A stretch of 64,000 nucleotides of DNA from Desulfuromonadales bacterium (GTDB lineage: Bacteria; Desulfobacterota; Desulfuromonadia; Desulfuromonadales; Geopsychrobacteraceae), in assembly GCA_019429255.1 (NCBI GenBank), contig JAHYIY010000001.1, forward strand, positions 62,001-126,000. Reading direction: 5' to 3'. Under the pieces are notes generated by a model that worked only from the letters and a program-made list of their open reading frames with translations, was not told the origin of the DNA and ran no database searches. Below are positions 38,687 to 47,845 of the stretch, in pieces. The number at the start of each line of letters is the position of its first letter. Position 1 is the stretch's first letter. A program made the translations under genes and the position numbers.

Positions 38687-40039
38687 TTAAAATGGAAGCT
38701 GACCACCGCGACCAAGCATTCCCTTGAGCCCTTTAGGACCCATTTTCTGCATCTTTTTCATCATCTTCTGTGCTTCAACAAAACGCTTTAACAACTGATT
38801 GACATCCTGAACCCGGGTACCACTCCCCCTGGCAATGCGCAGGCGCCGTGATCCGTTCAAAATCCGATGATCCATCCGTTCGCGCGCCGTCATTGAGCGG
38901 ATAATAGCTTCGATCTTCTGGATTTCCTTTTCCGGCAACTGCATTCCGGACGTCTGCTTCATCATCTTGCCGGCACCAGGAATCATCTTCAGCAGGGAAT
39001 CAATCGACCCCATTTTTTTAACCATCTGCATTTGCTCAAGGAAGGTTTCCAGGGTGAACCCATCCTTGCGCAGCTTGGCTTCCATGGCAGCGGCATCATC
39101 CGCCTCGACGGCAGCCTGGGCTTTTTCAATCAGGCTTAAGACATCCCCCATGCCAAGGATGCGCTGGGCCATACGATCGGCATGAAAAACCTCAAGGGCA
39201 TCGAGCTTTTCCCCCATACCGATGAGCTTGATCGGCTTGCCGGTGACTGCACGAATCGACAGAGCCGCACCACCACGGGCATCACCATCCATCTTGGTCA
39301 GGATAACGCCAGTCAGCGGCAGTTGCTCATTGAAGCTCGCCGCCACTGTCACCGCATCCTGCCCGGTCATGGCGTCAGCGACAAACAGAATTTCCTGTGG
39401 CACGACTGCCTGGACAATCCCCTTGAGTTCACCCATCAACTCGGCATCAATATGCAAACGACCGGCGGTATCGAAAATAATTGTATCAAAACCGTTGAGC
39501 TCAGCATAACGGTGTGCCCGGGTACAGATGTCAACAGGTCTGTCTTCTGCCGACGAGTCAAAAACCTCGATCCCCAACTGCCGACCCAGGGTCTTTAACT
39601 GCTCGATAGCTGCCGGCCGATAAACATCGGCGGGGACCAGCAACGGATTGCGCTTATCGCGCCGCAGCTTGAGTGCCAGCTTACCACAACTGGTTGTTTT
39701 ACCCGCCCCCTGCAACCCACAGAGCATCATCGACACCGGAGGCTTGGCAGCCAGCCGCAGGGAGTTGTCTTCCCCCTCGCCCATCAGGCGCGCCAGCTCT
39801 TCCCGCACAATTTTTATAACCTGTTGCGCCGGAGTCAGGCTCTTGAGAACATCCTGCCCCACTGCGCGCTCACTGACCGTGGCAACAAAATCCCTGACAA
39901 CGCGGAAATTCACATCGGCCTCAAGCAGCACCAGGCGGATTTCGCGCATGGCTTCTTTGATCTGCTTTTCGTTTAACCGCCCGTGACCACGCAGTTTTTT
40001 AAATACTGCATCCAGCTTGTCAGAAAGATTATCAAACAT
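38687..40039 (-). CDS. ffh: Signal recognition particle protein Ffh
   Basis: 450-residue SRP GTPase that targets nascent membrane proteins with 4.5S RNA and FtsY. NG domain with G1 MLCGLQGAGKTTSCGKLA, DTAGRLHIDAELM (G3), TKMDGDARGGAALS (G4 region), then a methionine-rich M domain (EQMQMVKKMGSIDSLLKMIPG, MQKMGPKGLKGMLG). First gene of the operon with rpsP-rimM-trmD-rplS. No SRP RNA gene is seen in the window. Confidence 0.97.
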   Translation of the reverse strand: MFDNLSDKLDAVFKKLRGHGRLNEKQIKEAMREIRLVLLEADVNFRVVRDFVATVSERAVGQDVLKSLTPAQQVIKIVREELARLMGEGEDNSLRLAAKPPVSMMLCGLQGAGKTTSCGKLALKLRRDKRNPLLVPADVYRPAAIEQLKTLGRQLGIEVFDSSAEDRPVDICTRAHRYAELNGFDTIIFDTAGRLHIDAELMGELKGIVQAVVPQEILFVADAMTGQDAVTVAASFNEQLPLTGVILTKMDGDARGGAALSIRAVTGKPIKLIGMGEKLDALEVFHADRMAQRILGMGDVLSLIEKAQAAVEADDAAAMEAKLRKDGFTLETFLEQMQMVKKMGSIDSLLKMIPGAGKMMKQTSGMQLPEKEIQKIEAIIRSMTARERMDHRILNGSRRLRIARGSGTRVQDVNQLLKRFVEAQKMMKKMQKMGPKGLKGMLGRGGQLPF

Positions 40040-40125
40040 AAAACCTATCGCTGCTACTTACAAAAGAGCAAAAGTAAAATTTATCAACCCCATTTGTCAA
40101 GACAAAACTCTACCGCCAGAAAGAC

Positions 40126-40380
40126 TCACATAATCTGTGTATATATGCCCGCTTGCATCACCCAGAGTTCGGCGATAGGGACTCCGTCACGACCAAGCAT
40201 GTCGTCAATTCCGGCGTGCTCAGCTTGAGCAAAACACAGCGCCAAACCACAGTCTGCGCTCAGCTGTCGAGGCGCTGGAATCAACCTAAAAGCAATACCT
40301 GCCGCCTTCAGGATTTTTTCTGCCTTAAGCACCCGATGGACCGAATGAAAAACGGCAACATAATCACCCTCTTTTACCAC
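40126..40380 (-). CDS. DUF3343 protein (putative Se/S carrier-like)
   Basis: 84 residues from GTG 40380, which has GAGG four bases upstream; the reading frame continues to 40455, but the longer starts lack sites. DYVAVFHSVHRVLKAEKILKAAGIAFRLIPAPRQLSADCGLAL is the DUF3343 pattern, with the conserved PR-x-L-S-x-D-C-G segment. Members are often annotated as putative selenium/sulfur carriers and are common in anaerobes, but evidence is thin. It is divergent from the next gene. Confidence 0.75.
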   Translation of the reverse strand: MVKEGDYVAVFHSVHRVLKAEKILKAAGIAFRLIPAPRQLSADCGLALCFAQAEHAGIDDMLGRDGVPIAELWVMQAGIYTQIM

Positions 40381-40553
40381 GACACCTCGACAAATTGATG
40401 ATTGACATGCCCCCATCCGGTCGCGCATAGTGCCATGTTTGTACTGTTGGCGCAAGAAACAATTGACAGCAACCGTCGATCAATTGACAGATCCCTCAAG
40501 GGCGCAGTAAAGTTGCTGGGTTTTAAGAAGAGTTCATCCAAAAAGGAACACCT

Positions 40554-40814
40554 TTGTTGCCCGATACTCACGTGTTGCCACTGATTATACTGCTTTTAAT
40601 CGCCTTCGCCGGCAACCTGCCGTTAGGCTATCTGCGCGAGAATGCACCGAAGTATTCTCTGCGCTGGATGCTTTACATCCATGCCTCCATCCCGCTACTG
40701 ATTGTTGTCCGCCAGTTTTATGGTTTCAGCTGGCACTGGATTCCTGCCACCCTGGCCTGCGCTGTCATCGGCCAGATGCTCGGTGGCTGGATGTGGCGTC
40801 GTACCCACCCATGA
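40554..40814 (+). CDS. Small membrane protein, unknown function
   Basis: 86 residues with three likely membrane spans (about 8-26, 39-55, 60-78) and no recognised domain. It starts at TTG 40554, six bases after AAGGA. The coding evidence is the good ribosome binding site, the strong hydrophobic pattern and coupling to dciA, whose ATG overlaps its stop (ATGA). Confidence 0.6.
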   Translation: MLPDTHVLPLIILLLIAFAGNLPLGYLRENAPKYSLRWMLYIHASIPLLIVVRQFYGFSWHWIPATLACAVIGQMLGGWMWRRTHP

Positions 40815-41317
40815 GTACCGGCAAACGCCCGCCACTCAAACAGGCGCAGAGTGTTAACACCCTGCTCAAGGAAATGCTTGGCAAGCCCGGGCTTGGTGAA
40901 CAGCTTACCCGGCATCAGGCCTGGCTGGTATGGGATAAAATTGTCGGCAAGCAGATAGCGGCACGGGCACGACCTTTACGCTTACGCAGAGGAGTTTTGG
41001 AGATCGCAGTCGACCACCCGGTCTGGATGCAACAACTGCAAATGATGAAAACCCAGATCCTTGCCAAGATTCAGGAGCAGACACCAAAAGCTGGCATCAC
41101 CGACCTCTATCTACGCAAAACCGGCCATTCAATGCCCCCCGCGCCTGCGGCAACAGCACCGACTAAAGCCCCTCCCCTGGAAGACATTGAGCTCAGTGCC
41201 GCTGAACGATCCCACATCGATCACCTGGTCAAACACATTAATCACCCTGAACTTCGGCAGGAACTACGGCGGCTCTTTTGCTTGCAGGCAAAACTCCAGA
41301 GAAAGCGCGATTCCTAA
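40811..41317 (+). CDS. dciA: DciA-like protein (DUF721)
   Basis: 168 residues. The DUF721 domain (LLKEMLGKPGLGEQLTRHQAWLVWDKIVGKQIAARARPLRLRRGVLEIAVDHPVWMQQLQMMKTQIL, split here by eye) is a KH-like fold. DciA is the ancestral loader of the replicative helicase DnaB in bacteria without DnaC or DnaI, which fits a deltaproteobacterium. A proline/alanine-rich linker and a C-terminal helical tail follow. ATG 40811 overlaps the preceding stop. It ends in a 4-bp overlap with the convergent methyltransferase. Confidence 0.8.
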   Translation: MSTGKRPPLKQAQSVNTLLKEMLGKPGLGEQLTRHQAWLVWDKIVGKQIAARARPLRLRRGVLEIAVDHPVWMQQLQMMKTQILAKIQEQTPKAGITDLYLRKTGHSMPPAPAATAPTKAPPLEDIELSAAERSHIDHLVKHINHPELRQELRRLFCLQAKLQRKRDS

Positions 41318-42063
41318 CCTTCTGCACCGACACAGCGATACATCTGCTCAACCTCTTCACTATAGCAGCGCTCTGCCTGACAACCCACATAGAGAACCAG
41401 GGGCTGTTCCACCTTCAGACCAGGACGCCCCCCCTTGTTCCCCTCAACCAGGACCAGCCGGGCATCGCTGCTTGCCGTCGCATGAACCATCCGCAAACGC
41501 TTTGGTTCGATCCCAGCCCGCGTCATGGCGCCAAACAACAGATTAAGCCGCTCGGCCAGATAGACGACAGCAAAGCGCCCGCCGGCTTTCAGTAACCAAC
41601 CGGCTGCTGCCGCAAAATCCTCAATGGTTCCGGCCAACTCGTGGCGCGCGCGAGCACGCTCATCATTAGGGGCGACACGACCGCTGGCAGCCGAACGATA
41701 AGGGGGGTTGCTCACCACCAGATCCATACTCCCGCCGGCAACAATCTCTTGTATCCGGCGGATATCCCCCTGATGAATACTGATACGCCCGGATAAGCCA
41801 TTCAATGCAACGTTGCGCCGGGCGCGCGCTGCCATTTCCTCTTGCAGCTCAAAACCAAGAATTTTTTCAGCAGCACCCAGGTATGACAGTAACAGCGGCA
41901 ACACGCCGTTGCCCGTGCCCAGATCGGCAATCTGCCGGCATGGCGCCAGACAAACAAAGCGCGCCAACAAAACGGCATCAACCGAATAACGATGGCCGGC
42001 TTTCGCCTGCCACAGTTGCAGATTGCCAGGCAATAATTGATCGAGGGTTTCAGCGGTGCCCAT
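41314..42063 (-). CDS. tRNA1(Val) adenine37-N6-methyltransferase-like protein
   Basis: 249 residues, Rossmann methyltransferase with LDQLLPGNLQLWQAKAGHRYSVDAVLLA at the start, SAM motif IADLGTGNGVLPLLLSYLG and the amino-methyltransferase motif SNPPYRSAASGR. This arrangement is that of the YfiC/TrmN6 group, although substrate cannot be proven from sequence. Preceded by the terminator of the cytochrome gene. Confidence 0.85.
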   Translation of the reverse strand: MGTAETLDQLLPGNLQLWQAKAGHRYSVDAVLLARFVCLAPCRQIADLGTGNGVLPLLLSYLGAAEKILGFELQEEMAARARRNVALNGLSGRISIHQGDIRRIQEIVAGGSMDLVVSNPPYRSAASGRVAPNDERARARHELAGTIEDFAAAAGWLLKAGGRFAVVYLAERLNLLFGAMTRAGIEPKRLRMVHATASSDARLVLVEGNKGGRPGLKVEQPLVLYVGCQAERCYSEEVEQMYRCVGAEG

Positions 42064-42083
42064 GTTATTCTTTCACACCCATC

Positions 42084-42127
42084 AAAAAAAACGAACGCCA
42101 ACCCGGATGAACCGGACTGGCGCTCGT
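42084..42127 (-). terminator. Cytochrome gene terminator
   Basis: On the minus strand ACGAGCGCCAGTCCGG (42127-42112) pairs with CCGGGTTGGCGTTCGT (42106-42091) with two internal mismatches, then seven or more T. Lies 41 bp after the cytochrome stop. Confidence 0.75.
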
Positions 42128-42167
42128 AAACAATCAATATCTAGCTGATAAAACGAATAAAAACGTT

Positions 42168-42479
42168 CTAACGCTTGTGACAGTCGTTACAGGTGCCCTT
42201 CATACCGGCACCCTTGTGACAATCGATACAGAAGGTGTGAAATTCACCCCGGGGAGCCTTGGTTGAGGGAGCGGCGGCACCATCATGACAGCTGCGGCAG
42301 GCAGCATCGTTGGAGCCTTCATGGTGACAGGTGATGCAATCGGCACCAGCATGCTTGGCATGCTCGAAAGTGACGTTGCCATTCTTGGCTTCAAAAACAA
42401 CTTGGTCTGGTGCTGCAATGGCATACACAGCAATACCAACGACAGCAAACACGGCCAGCAATACAACAAGCTTCTTCAT
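42168..42479 (-). CDS. Periplasmic tetrahaem cytochrome, c3-like
   Basis: 103 residues from ATG 42479. A signal peptide ends around residue 22-23 (VVGIAVYAIAA). Four CxxCH haem sites are visible: C48-H52, C61-H65, C84-H88 and C97-H101. Exactly four further histidines remain (H40, H43, H53, H81), which fits bis-histidine ligation of all four haems. The opening DQVVFEAKNGNVTFEHAKH matches the c3/c7 family. The better-known Geobacter PpcA and Desulfuromonas c7 proteins have only three haems, so this is a c3-type member. Likely a periplasmic electron carrier in respiration. Confidence 0.92.
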   Translation of the reverse strand: MKKLVVLLAVFAVVGIAVYAIAAPDQVVFEAKNGNVTFEHAKHAGADCITCHHEGSNDAACRSCHDGAAAPSTKAPRGEFHTFCIDCHKGAGMKGTCNDCHKR

Positions 42480-42592
42480 TTTTCTACTCCTCCTGATAAA
42501 AGAAAACAACCTACGACAAAAAAACAATCTACCGGTCGCTAAAGTAAAATGACAGCTCACCTGATGTCAACAAAAATTGTATACAGTGTCCG

Positions 42593-43117
42593 TTAAACCA
42601 GCCCCTCAGCACGTAACTTTTCCTGCAATCGATCGGACTTTTTAACGACTCCGGCAGCCATTTCCTGTTTGAACTCATCCAGTTTTTGTTCCAACTGCAG
42701 ATCAGTAGTCGCCAGCATGCGCACGGCGAATAATCCGGCATTACGTGCCCCGGCAGGGCCAATCGCCATGGTAGCCACCGGAATACCGGCCGGCATCTGT
42801 ACCATCGCCAGCAAGGCATCCAGCCCGCGTAGCGACGTAGCATCGATCGGCACCGCAATCACCGGCAGGGAGGTTTCTGCTGCCACCACACCGGCCAGAT
42901 GAGCAGCTGCCCCGGCACCGGCAATCAGCACCTTGATACCGCGCTCACGTGCACTGCGCACATACTCGGCAGTTCGTTCGGGAGTACGGTGGGCGCTGGA
43001 AACAATCATCTCAAAGGGCACCTCAAACTGCTTGAGCGCCCGTCCGGCTTCGGCCATCACCTCATAGTCGTTGTCACTGCCCATCAAAATTCCCACCAAC
43101 GGCTTTTTTTCACTCAT
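42593..43117 (-). CDS. purE: 5-(carboxyamino)imidazole ribonucleotide mutase
   Basis: 174 residues. [36 protein letters not shown] and [24 protein letters not shown] are class I PurE motifs. It converts N5-CAIR to CAIR in purine synthesis. ATG 43117 has AGGAG upstream and overlaps the purD stop by 8 bp. No purK is seen adjacent, so the partner synthetase must be elsewhere or the class differs. Confidence 0.95.
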   Translation of the reverse strand: MSEKKPLVGILMGSDNDYEVMAEAGRALKQFEVPFEMIVSSAHRTPERTAEYVRSARERGIKVLIAGAGAAAHLAGVVAAETSLPVIAVPIDATSLRGLDALLAMVQMPAGIPVATMAIGPAGARNAGLFAVRMLATTDLQLEQKLDEFKQEMAAGVVKKSDRLQEKLRAEGLV

Positions 43118-44408
43118 TTTTTTCTCCTGCACAAGCTGCATGCTGTAATGCCCGGGCTCCAATATCCCGGCGATAATGAACATTGTCCCAATGAATTTTC
43201 TCAACCGCCTGATAAGCGCTACTGATCGCCTGCGCGACGGTTGAGCCCAAGCCGGTGACGCCAAGTACCCGGCCCCCAAGATTGACGATTTTCCCCTGCT
43301 CCAGGCCGGTGCCGGCATGAAAGACCATAACATCCTTCATTGCGGCAACTTCCTCGAGTCCGGAGATGGGCAAGCCTTTAGCATAATCAGATGGATAGCC
43401 GCCACTGGCCATAACCACGCACACGGCTGCCTTGTCGTGCCATTCGATGGTTTTATTATCGAGATTACCCTCGGCACAGGCCTTGAGGATCGGCACAATA
43501 TCTGACTTCATCCGCATCAGCAACGGTTGCGCTTCCGGGTCACCGAAACGAGCGTTGTACTCCACCACCCGCGGTTTACCATCCTTGATCATTAAACCGA
43601 CGTAGAGAATGCCACTGTAAGGACAACCATCTTTTGCCATCCCGACAATGGTCGGATGGACGATGGTATCAACAATGATCTGATGAAGTTCCGCTGTGAC
43701 CACCGGTGCCGGTGAATAAGCACCCATGCCTCCGGTATTGGGTCCCTGGTCCTGGTCATAGACCCGTTTGTGATCCTGGGATGAGGCCAGCGGCAGGATC
43801 GATGTGCCATCGGTAAAGGCAAAAAAGGAGGCCTCCTCTCCTGCCATAAATTCTTCGATAACAATGCAACTGCCGGCGGCGCCAAAGACCTGATCGAGCA
43901 TCATCTCGTCAAGGGCGGCAAGGGCCTGTTCTTCGGTCATGGCAACCACCACCCCCTTGCCGGCTGCCAGACCATTGGCCTTGATGACAATCGGCGTCCC
44001 TTGCTCCTTGACATAGGCCACGGCATCGCCATGATCGCTAAAGCTGCGATAGGCGGCAGTGGGGATCTGATGACGCTCCATCAGTTCCTTGGAGAACCTC
44101 TTGCTTCCTTCGATCTGGGCAGCTTTCTGTGTTGGTCCGAAAACGGTCAGCCCGGCGGCCTGAAAATGATCGACAATCCCCAGGGTCAACGGGACTTCAG
44201 GGCCAACGACGGTGAGACCAATCTGCTCGGCCCGGGCAAAGTCGCACAGTCCCTCAATATCATCTGCTGCGATATGAACACATTCGGCCAGCTGGGCAAT
44301 ACCGGGATTTCCGGGCGCACAGTAGATCTTTGCGACCAGCGGCGACTGGGCAATCTTCCAGACCAGGGCGTGCTCACGCCCACCACCACCGACTACCAGA
44401 ATGTTCAT
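43110..44408 (-). CDS. purD: Phosphoribosylamine--glycine ligase
   Basis: 432-residue ATP-grasp enzyme, second step of purine synthesis. MNILVVGGGGREHALVWKI at the start, VIKANGLAAGKGVVVAMT and SSQDHKRVYDQDQGPNTGGMGAYSP are diagnostic. AAAGGAAG precedes the ATG. Co-transcribed with purE; purH lies 359 bp upstream across a repeat-rich spacer. Confidence 0.97.
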   Translation of the reverse strand: MNILVVGGGGREHALVWKIAQSPLVAKIYCAPGNPGIAQLAECVHIAADDIEGLCDFARAEQIGLTVVGPEVPLTLGIVDHFQAAGLTVFGPTQKAAQIEGSKRFSKELMERHQIPTAAYRSFSDHGDAVAYVKEQGTPIVIKANGLAAGKGVVVAMTEEQALAALDEMMLDQVFGAAGSCIVIEEFMAGEEASFFAFTDGTSILPLASSQDHKRVYDQDQGPNTGGMGAYSPAPVVTAELHQIIVDTIVHPTIVGMAKDGCPYSGILYVGLMIKDGKPRVVEYNARFGDPEAQPLLMRMKSDIVPILKACAEGNLDNKTIEWHDKAAVCVVMASGGYPSDYAKGLPISGLEEVAAMKDVMVFHAGTGLEQGKIVNLGGRVLGVTGLGSTVAQAISSAYQAVEKIHWDNVHYRRDIGARALQHAACAGEKNE

Positions 44409-44767
44409 TGTTACTTCCTTTCATTTATGCGTGAACCCGAATGCAGCGACTCACGCCCCGTGGGGCGAATTTTCATAAAGTAACTTTTTTTATTATCACA
44501 AATCTTTGACAGAACACTTCCCCCCTTGACAAAGGGGGGGCTAGGGGGGATTTCTACCGACAGTCTCAGGCAAATCCCCCTAAGTCTCCCTTTGTCAAGG
44601 GGGACTTGGCTATTACGGAAAACAAGTACGACATCAGGAACTTTTTTTTAAGTTACTCAGAAGAAGTTACCTGCGGGCGATTCACCAACATAGGCATTGG
44701 TTGATTAATCTACCCACGTAGGGGAGATTAATCCATCCGTGTAAGGGCGATTCATGAATCGCCCTTA
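44409..44767. other. Repeat-rich 359-bp spacer between purH and purD
   Basis: No ORF. Contains a long imperfect inverted repeat (44521-44604) and a perfect 28-bp palindrome that runs into the purH stop codon (44741-44768), plus short near-repeats of GGGCGATTCA between them. Confidence 0.7.
44521..44604. repeat. Imperfect inverted repeat, ~33-bp arms
   Basis: Left arm 44521-44553 (CCCCCTTGACAAAGGGGGG...) and right arm 44572-44604 (AAATCCCCCTAAGT...TTGTCAAGGGGGA) are largely complementary with an 18-base loop. Such C-rich 'CCCCTTTGTCAAGGGGG' repeats are dispersed in intergenic regions of many bacterial genomes. Confidence 0.75.
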
Positions 44768-44768
44768 C
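44741..44768. repeat. Perfect 28-bp palindrome at the purH 3' end
   Basis: GTAAGGGCGATTCA (44741-44754) and TGAATCGCCCTTAC (44755-44768) are exact reverse complements; the last base overlaps the purH stop codon. No T-tract, so not a standard terminator. A related GGGCGATTCA lies near 44688. Confidence 0.8.
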
Positions 44769-46336
44769 TAGTGACGGAAATGGCGCATCCCGGTAAACAC
44801 CATGGCAATTCCATGCTCATCGGCTGCGGCAATCACCTCTTCATCACGAATCGACCCGCCCGGCTGAATCACCGCGGTAATTCCGACCGCTGCCGCATTA
44901 TCAATCCCATCACGGAAAGGGAAGAAGGCATCGGAGGCCATAGCCGAACCGGCAACACTCAAGCCGGCGTGCTCAGCTTTGATGGCGGCAATGCGGGCTG
45001 AATTGACCCGGCTCATCTGCCCCGCACCAACACCAATGGTCATCCCTTCCTTGCCATAGACAATGGCATTGGACTTGACGTATTTTGCCACCCGCCAGGC
45101 GAAGTCGAGGTTGCTCATCTCATCAGCGGTTGGCTGCCGGCGGGTCACAACCTTCAACTTGGCACTGAGCTTCAAGTCGGCATCCTGCACCAGCAAACCG
45201 CCATGCACCTTTTTGAAATCGAAACGCGCGACACTATCAGCCGGCCACTGGCCACACTCAAGCAGACGGACATTTTTTTTGGCGGCAACAACGGCTACCG
45301 CTTCCGTGGCAACCTGCGGCGCAATAATCACCTCAACAAATTGATTATCAACAATAGCTTTTGCCGTTTCAGCATCCAGCTCGCGATTGACTGCAATAAT
45401 ACCACCAAAAGCTGATTCCGGATCGGTAGAAAAGGCCTTGTGATAGGCCTCCAGCAGATTGTCGCCAATGGCTACCCCGCAGGGGTTGGCATGTTTGACG
45501 ATAACGCAGGCCGGAGTGGCATCAAACTGTTTGACACATTCCAGGGCTGCGTCGGTATCAGCAATATTGTTGTAAGAGAGTTCTTTACCCTGCAACTGTC
45601 TGGCCGTCGCTACCGAGGCTTCGCTGAACCCTTTTTCGACGTAAAAGGCCGCTTTCTGATGAGGGTTTTCGCCGTAGCGCATCCCCTGACTGTGCTGGTA
45701 TTGCAGAGTCAGACTGGCCGGGAATTCTATCACCTCACCACTTGTGCGCTGACCGAGCCAATTGGAAATGGCGCCATCGTAAGCAGCGGTATACTGATAA
45801 GCCTTGGCAGCCAGTCGGAAATTGGTCTGGGGCGACACCGCTCCAGCGCTTGATGACAACTCATCCAACACCGTGGCGTAGTCTGCCGGGTCAACCACAA
45901 CGGTGACCGAACGGTTATTTTTAGCGGCGCTGCGCAACATGCTCGGGCCGCCGATATCGATATTTTCAATAGCATCTTCAAGGGTGCAGTCGGGACGCGC
46001 CACCGTCGCTTCAAAAGGATAAAGATTGACGACCACCAGATCAATCGCCTCGATGGCATGCTGTTGCATGACGGCAACATGTTCGGAATTATCCCGCAGA
46101 CCAAGCAGGGCTCCGTGAACCTTGGGGTGCAAGGTCTTGACCCGGCCGTTCATCATTTCAGGAAACCCGGTATATTCAGAAACATCTGTCACAGGAATTC
46201 CAGCTTCACGTAATAGTCCGGCGGTACCGCCGGTAGAGAGAATCGTCACCCCATAATCGCCATGTAGTGTTCGAGCAAAATCAACAACACCGGTTTTATC
46301 AGACACTGATATAAGTGCGCGTTTGATGACAGCCAT
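44768..46336 (-). CDS. purH: Bifunctional AICAR transformylase/IMP cyclohydrolase
   Basis: 522 residues performing the last two steps to IMP. The N-terminal cyclohydrolase ([45 protein letters not shown]) is followed by the transformylase with [24 protein letters not shown] and [20 protein letters not shown]. Monocistronic in appearance, same direction as purD-purE. Confidence 0.97.
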   Translation of the reverse strand: MAVIKRALISVSDKTGVVDFARTLHGDYGVTILSTGGTAGLLREAGIPVTDVSEYTGFPEMMNGRVKTLHPKVHGALLGLRDNSEHVAVMQQHAIEAIDLVVVNLYPFEATVARPDCTLEDAIENIDIGGPSMLRSAAKNNRSVTVVVDPADYATVLDELSSSAGAVSPQTNFRLAAKAYQYTAAYDGAISNWLGQRTSGEVIEFPASLTLQYQHSQGMRYGENPHQKAAFYVEKGFSEASVATARQLQGKELSYNNIADTDAALECVKQFDATPACVIVKHANPCGVAIGDNLLEAYHKAFSTDPESAFGGIIAVNRELDAETAKAIVDNQFVEVIIAPQVATEAVAVVAAKKNVRLLECGQWPADSVARFDFKKVHGGLLVQDADLKLSAKLKVVTRRQPTADEMSNLDFAWRVAKYVKSNAIVYGKEGMTIGVGAGQMSRVNSARIAAIKAEHAGLSVAGSAMASDAFFPFRDGIDNAAAVGITAVIQPGGSIRDEEVIAAADEHGIAMVFTGMRHFRH

Positions 46337-46486
46337 CCTCGTCCCTTTCTCTTTATAGATATGGTAAAATCAGCATGATAAATATGTGCTAACCTGGCCG
46401 GTACGCCCACCGGCAAAAACATACCCTCTGCCAGGAGCGGAAAAGCCGATTTATTAGCATGGTTCAGTTGCTACTGACAACCGATT

Positions 46487-47674
46487 TCAGGCAGAGGGCA
46501 GGTAGCGGCGCGGCACCCGGGCGGCGATACGGCAGAAAACCTCGTACGAAATCGTATCCAGCTGTGCCGCCATGGCATCGGCGCTGATAGTTAGTCCCTG
46601 CGCGCTACCTAACAGGGTGACAGAATCACCGATGGCAACATCGGCGACAGCACTGACATCGACCATGATCCAGTCCATGCAGACCCGTCCGACCACCGGT
46701 ACCAGATTTCCACGCACAATAGCTTTACCAACATTGCTCAACCGACGATTGTAGCCATCCGCATAGCCAACGGGCAACACCGCCACCTTGATGGGTCGGT
46801 CGGCACGAAACGAATGCCCATAGGAAATTCCGCTGCCGGCCGGGAGTTGTCGCAACTGAGCGACACAGCTACGCAGATGCATCACCGGGCGCAAATCAAG
46901 CGTTGATGCAAAGGCATCCCCCGGCAAGCCACCATAGAGCATGATCCCAGGTCGCACCAAAGTACACTCCCGACAGTAGCGCGCAGCAATCCCGGCGCTG
47001 TTGGAGAGATGCAACTCGACCGGATTGATACCACTGGCGCGCACCAGATCAATCACCTCGAGGAAACGTTGTTGTTGGGACGCAGAAATGCCCGATGTAG
47101 GCTCGTCGGCACAGGCCAGGTGGGACATCAACCCGTGAATCACCAGCCCCGCCATCCCCTTTAATCGTGGCAGGGCAAAACGCAACTGTTGCGGGGAAAA
47201 CCCCACCCGCCCCATCCCGGTGTCGACTTTGAGATGAACGCTGATCTGTTGCCGCAGTCGAACAGCTACAGCATTGAGGCGCTCTGCGGTATCCATATCA
47301 AGCAGAGCGGGCATCAGGGACTCACGGATAAAAACCTCTTCCTGACCCGGAAAACACCCTCCCAAAACGAGCAGATTTGTGTCGATTCCGGCCCGCCGCA
47401 GGGCCCGGGCCTCCTCCAGGGTGGCTACGGCGAAATCAATAATTCCAGCATCGCGCAGCGCTTTGCTTACCGGCACCGCGCCGTGACCATAGGCATCGGC
47501 CTTGACAACTGCCATCACTCGCTGGGACGGGTGCAAAAATTGATAAACCTGACCAAGATTATGCAGCAGTGCCGTCAGGTCGATATCAGTCCAGGTCGGC
47601 CTGCCTGACTGATCCAGTAGCAAGTTCTCACGCTCTTCCCTGACATTGCCGGTATGATTTGGTGAAAAAGCCAT
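46487..47674 (-). CDS. alr: Alanine racemase
   Basis: PLP enzyme supplying D-alanine for peptidoglycan. RVMAVVKADAYGHGAVPVSKAL carries the PLP lysine, and VDTGMGRVGF and LRPGIMLYGGLPGD-like segments are typical. ATG 47674 gives 395 residues; a GTG at 47710 would add 12. Neither has a strong ribosome binding site. Divergent from thiED across 171 bp. It feeds the Ddl step encoded at 6338-7273. Confidence 0.94.
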   Translation of the reverse strand: MAFSPNHTGNVREERENLLLDQSGRPTWTDIDLTALLHNLGQVYQFLHPSQRVMAVVKADAYGHGAVPVSKALRDAGIIDFAVATLEEARALRRAGIDTNLLVLGGCFPGQEEVFIRESLMPALLDMDTAERLNAVAVRLRQQISVHLKVDTGMGRVGFSPQQLRFALPRLKGMAGLVIHGLMSHLACADEPTSGISASQQQRFLEVIDLVRASGINPVELHLSNSAGIAARYCRECTLVRPGIMLYGGLPGDAFASTLDLRPVMHLRSCVAQLRQLPAGSGISYGHSFRADRPIKVAVLPVGYADGYNRRLSNVGKAIVRGNLVPVVGRVCMDWIMVDVSAVADVAIGDSVTLLGSAQGLTISADAMAAQLDTISYEVFCRIAARVPRRYLPSA

Positions 47675-47845
47675 CTGATCGGGAACCCCCCATTTACGGC
47701 TAAAAAGCACAACAAAAGATTAATTGACACCAAGGTTTACAGCTGTTAGTGTTACATATTGTGGCATATCTACCCTCTTTTCGTGCAACAAAAAACCAGC
47801 CTTATCAACACGCCCAAACACGCCAGGAGCAAAGGAATATTATCG

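Noticed and set aside
40071-40101. Promoter for ffh (TTGACA at 40101-40096)
   Set aside because: The -35 is good but no acceptable -10 lies at normal spacing, so it is not listed as a feature.
46397-46414. Hairpin GCCGG/CCGGC between purH and alr as a terminator
   Set aside because: On the minus strand the T-run comes before rather than after the stem, so it is not an intrinsic terminator for alr.
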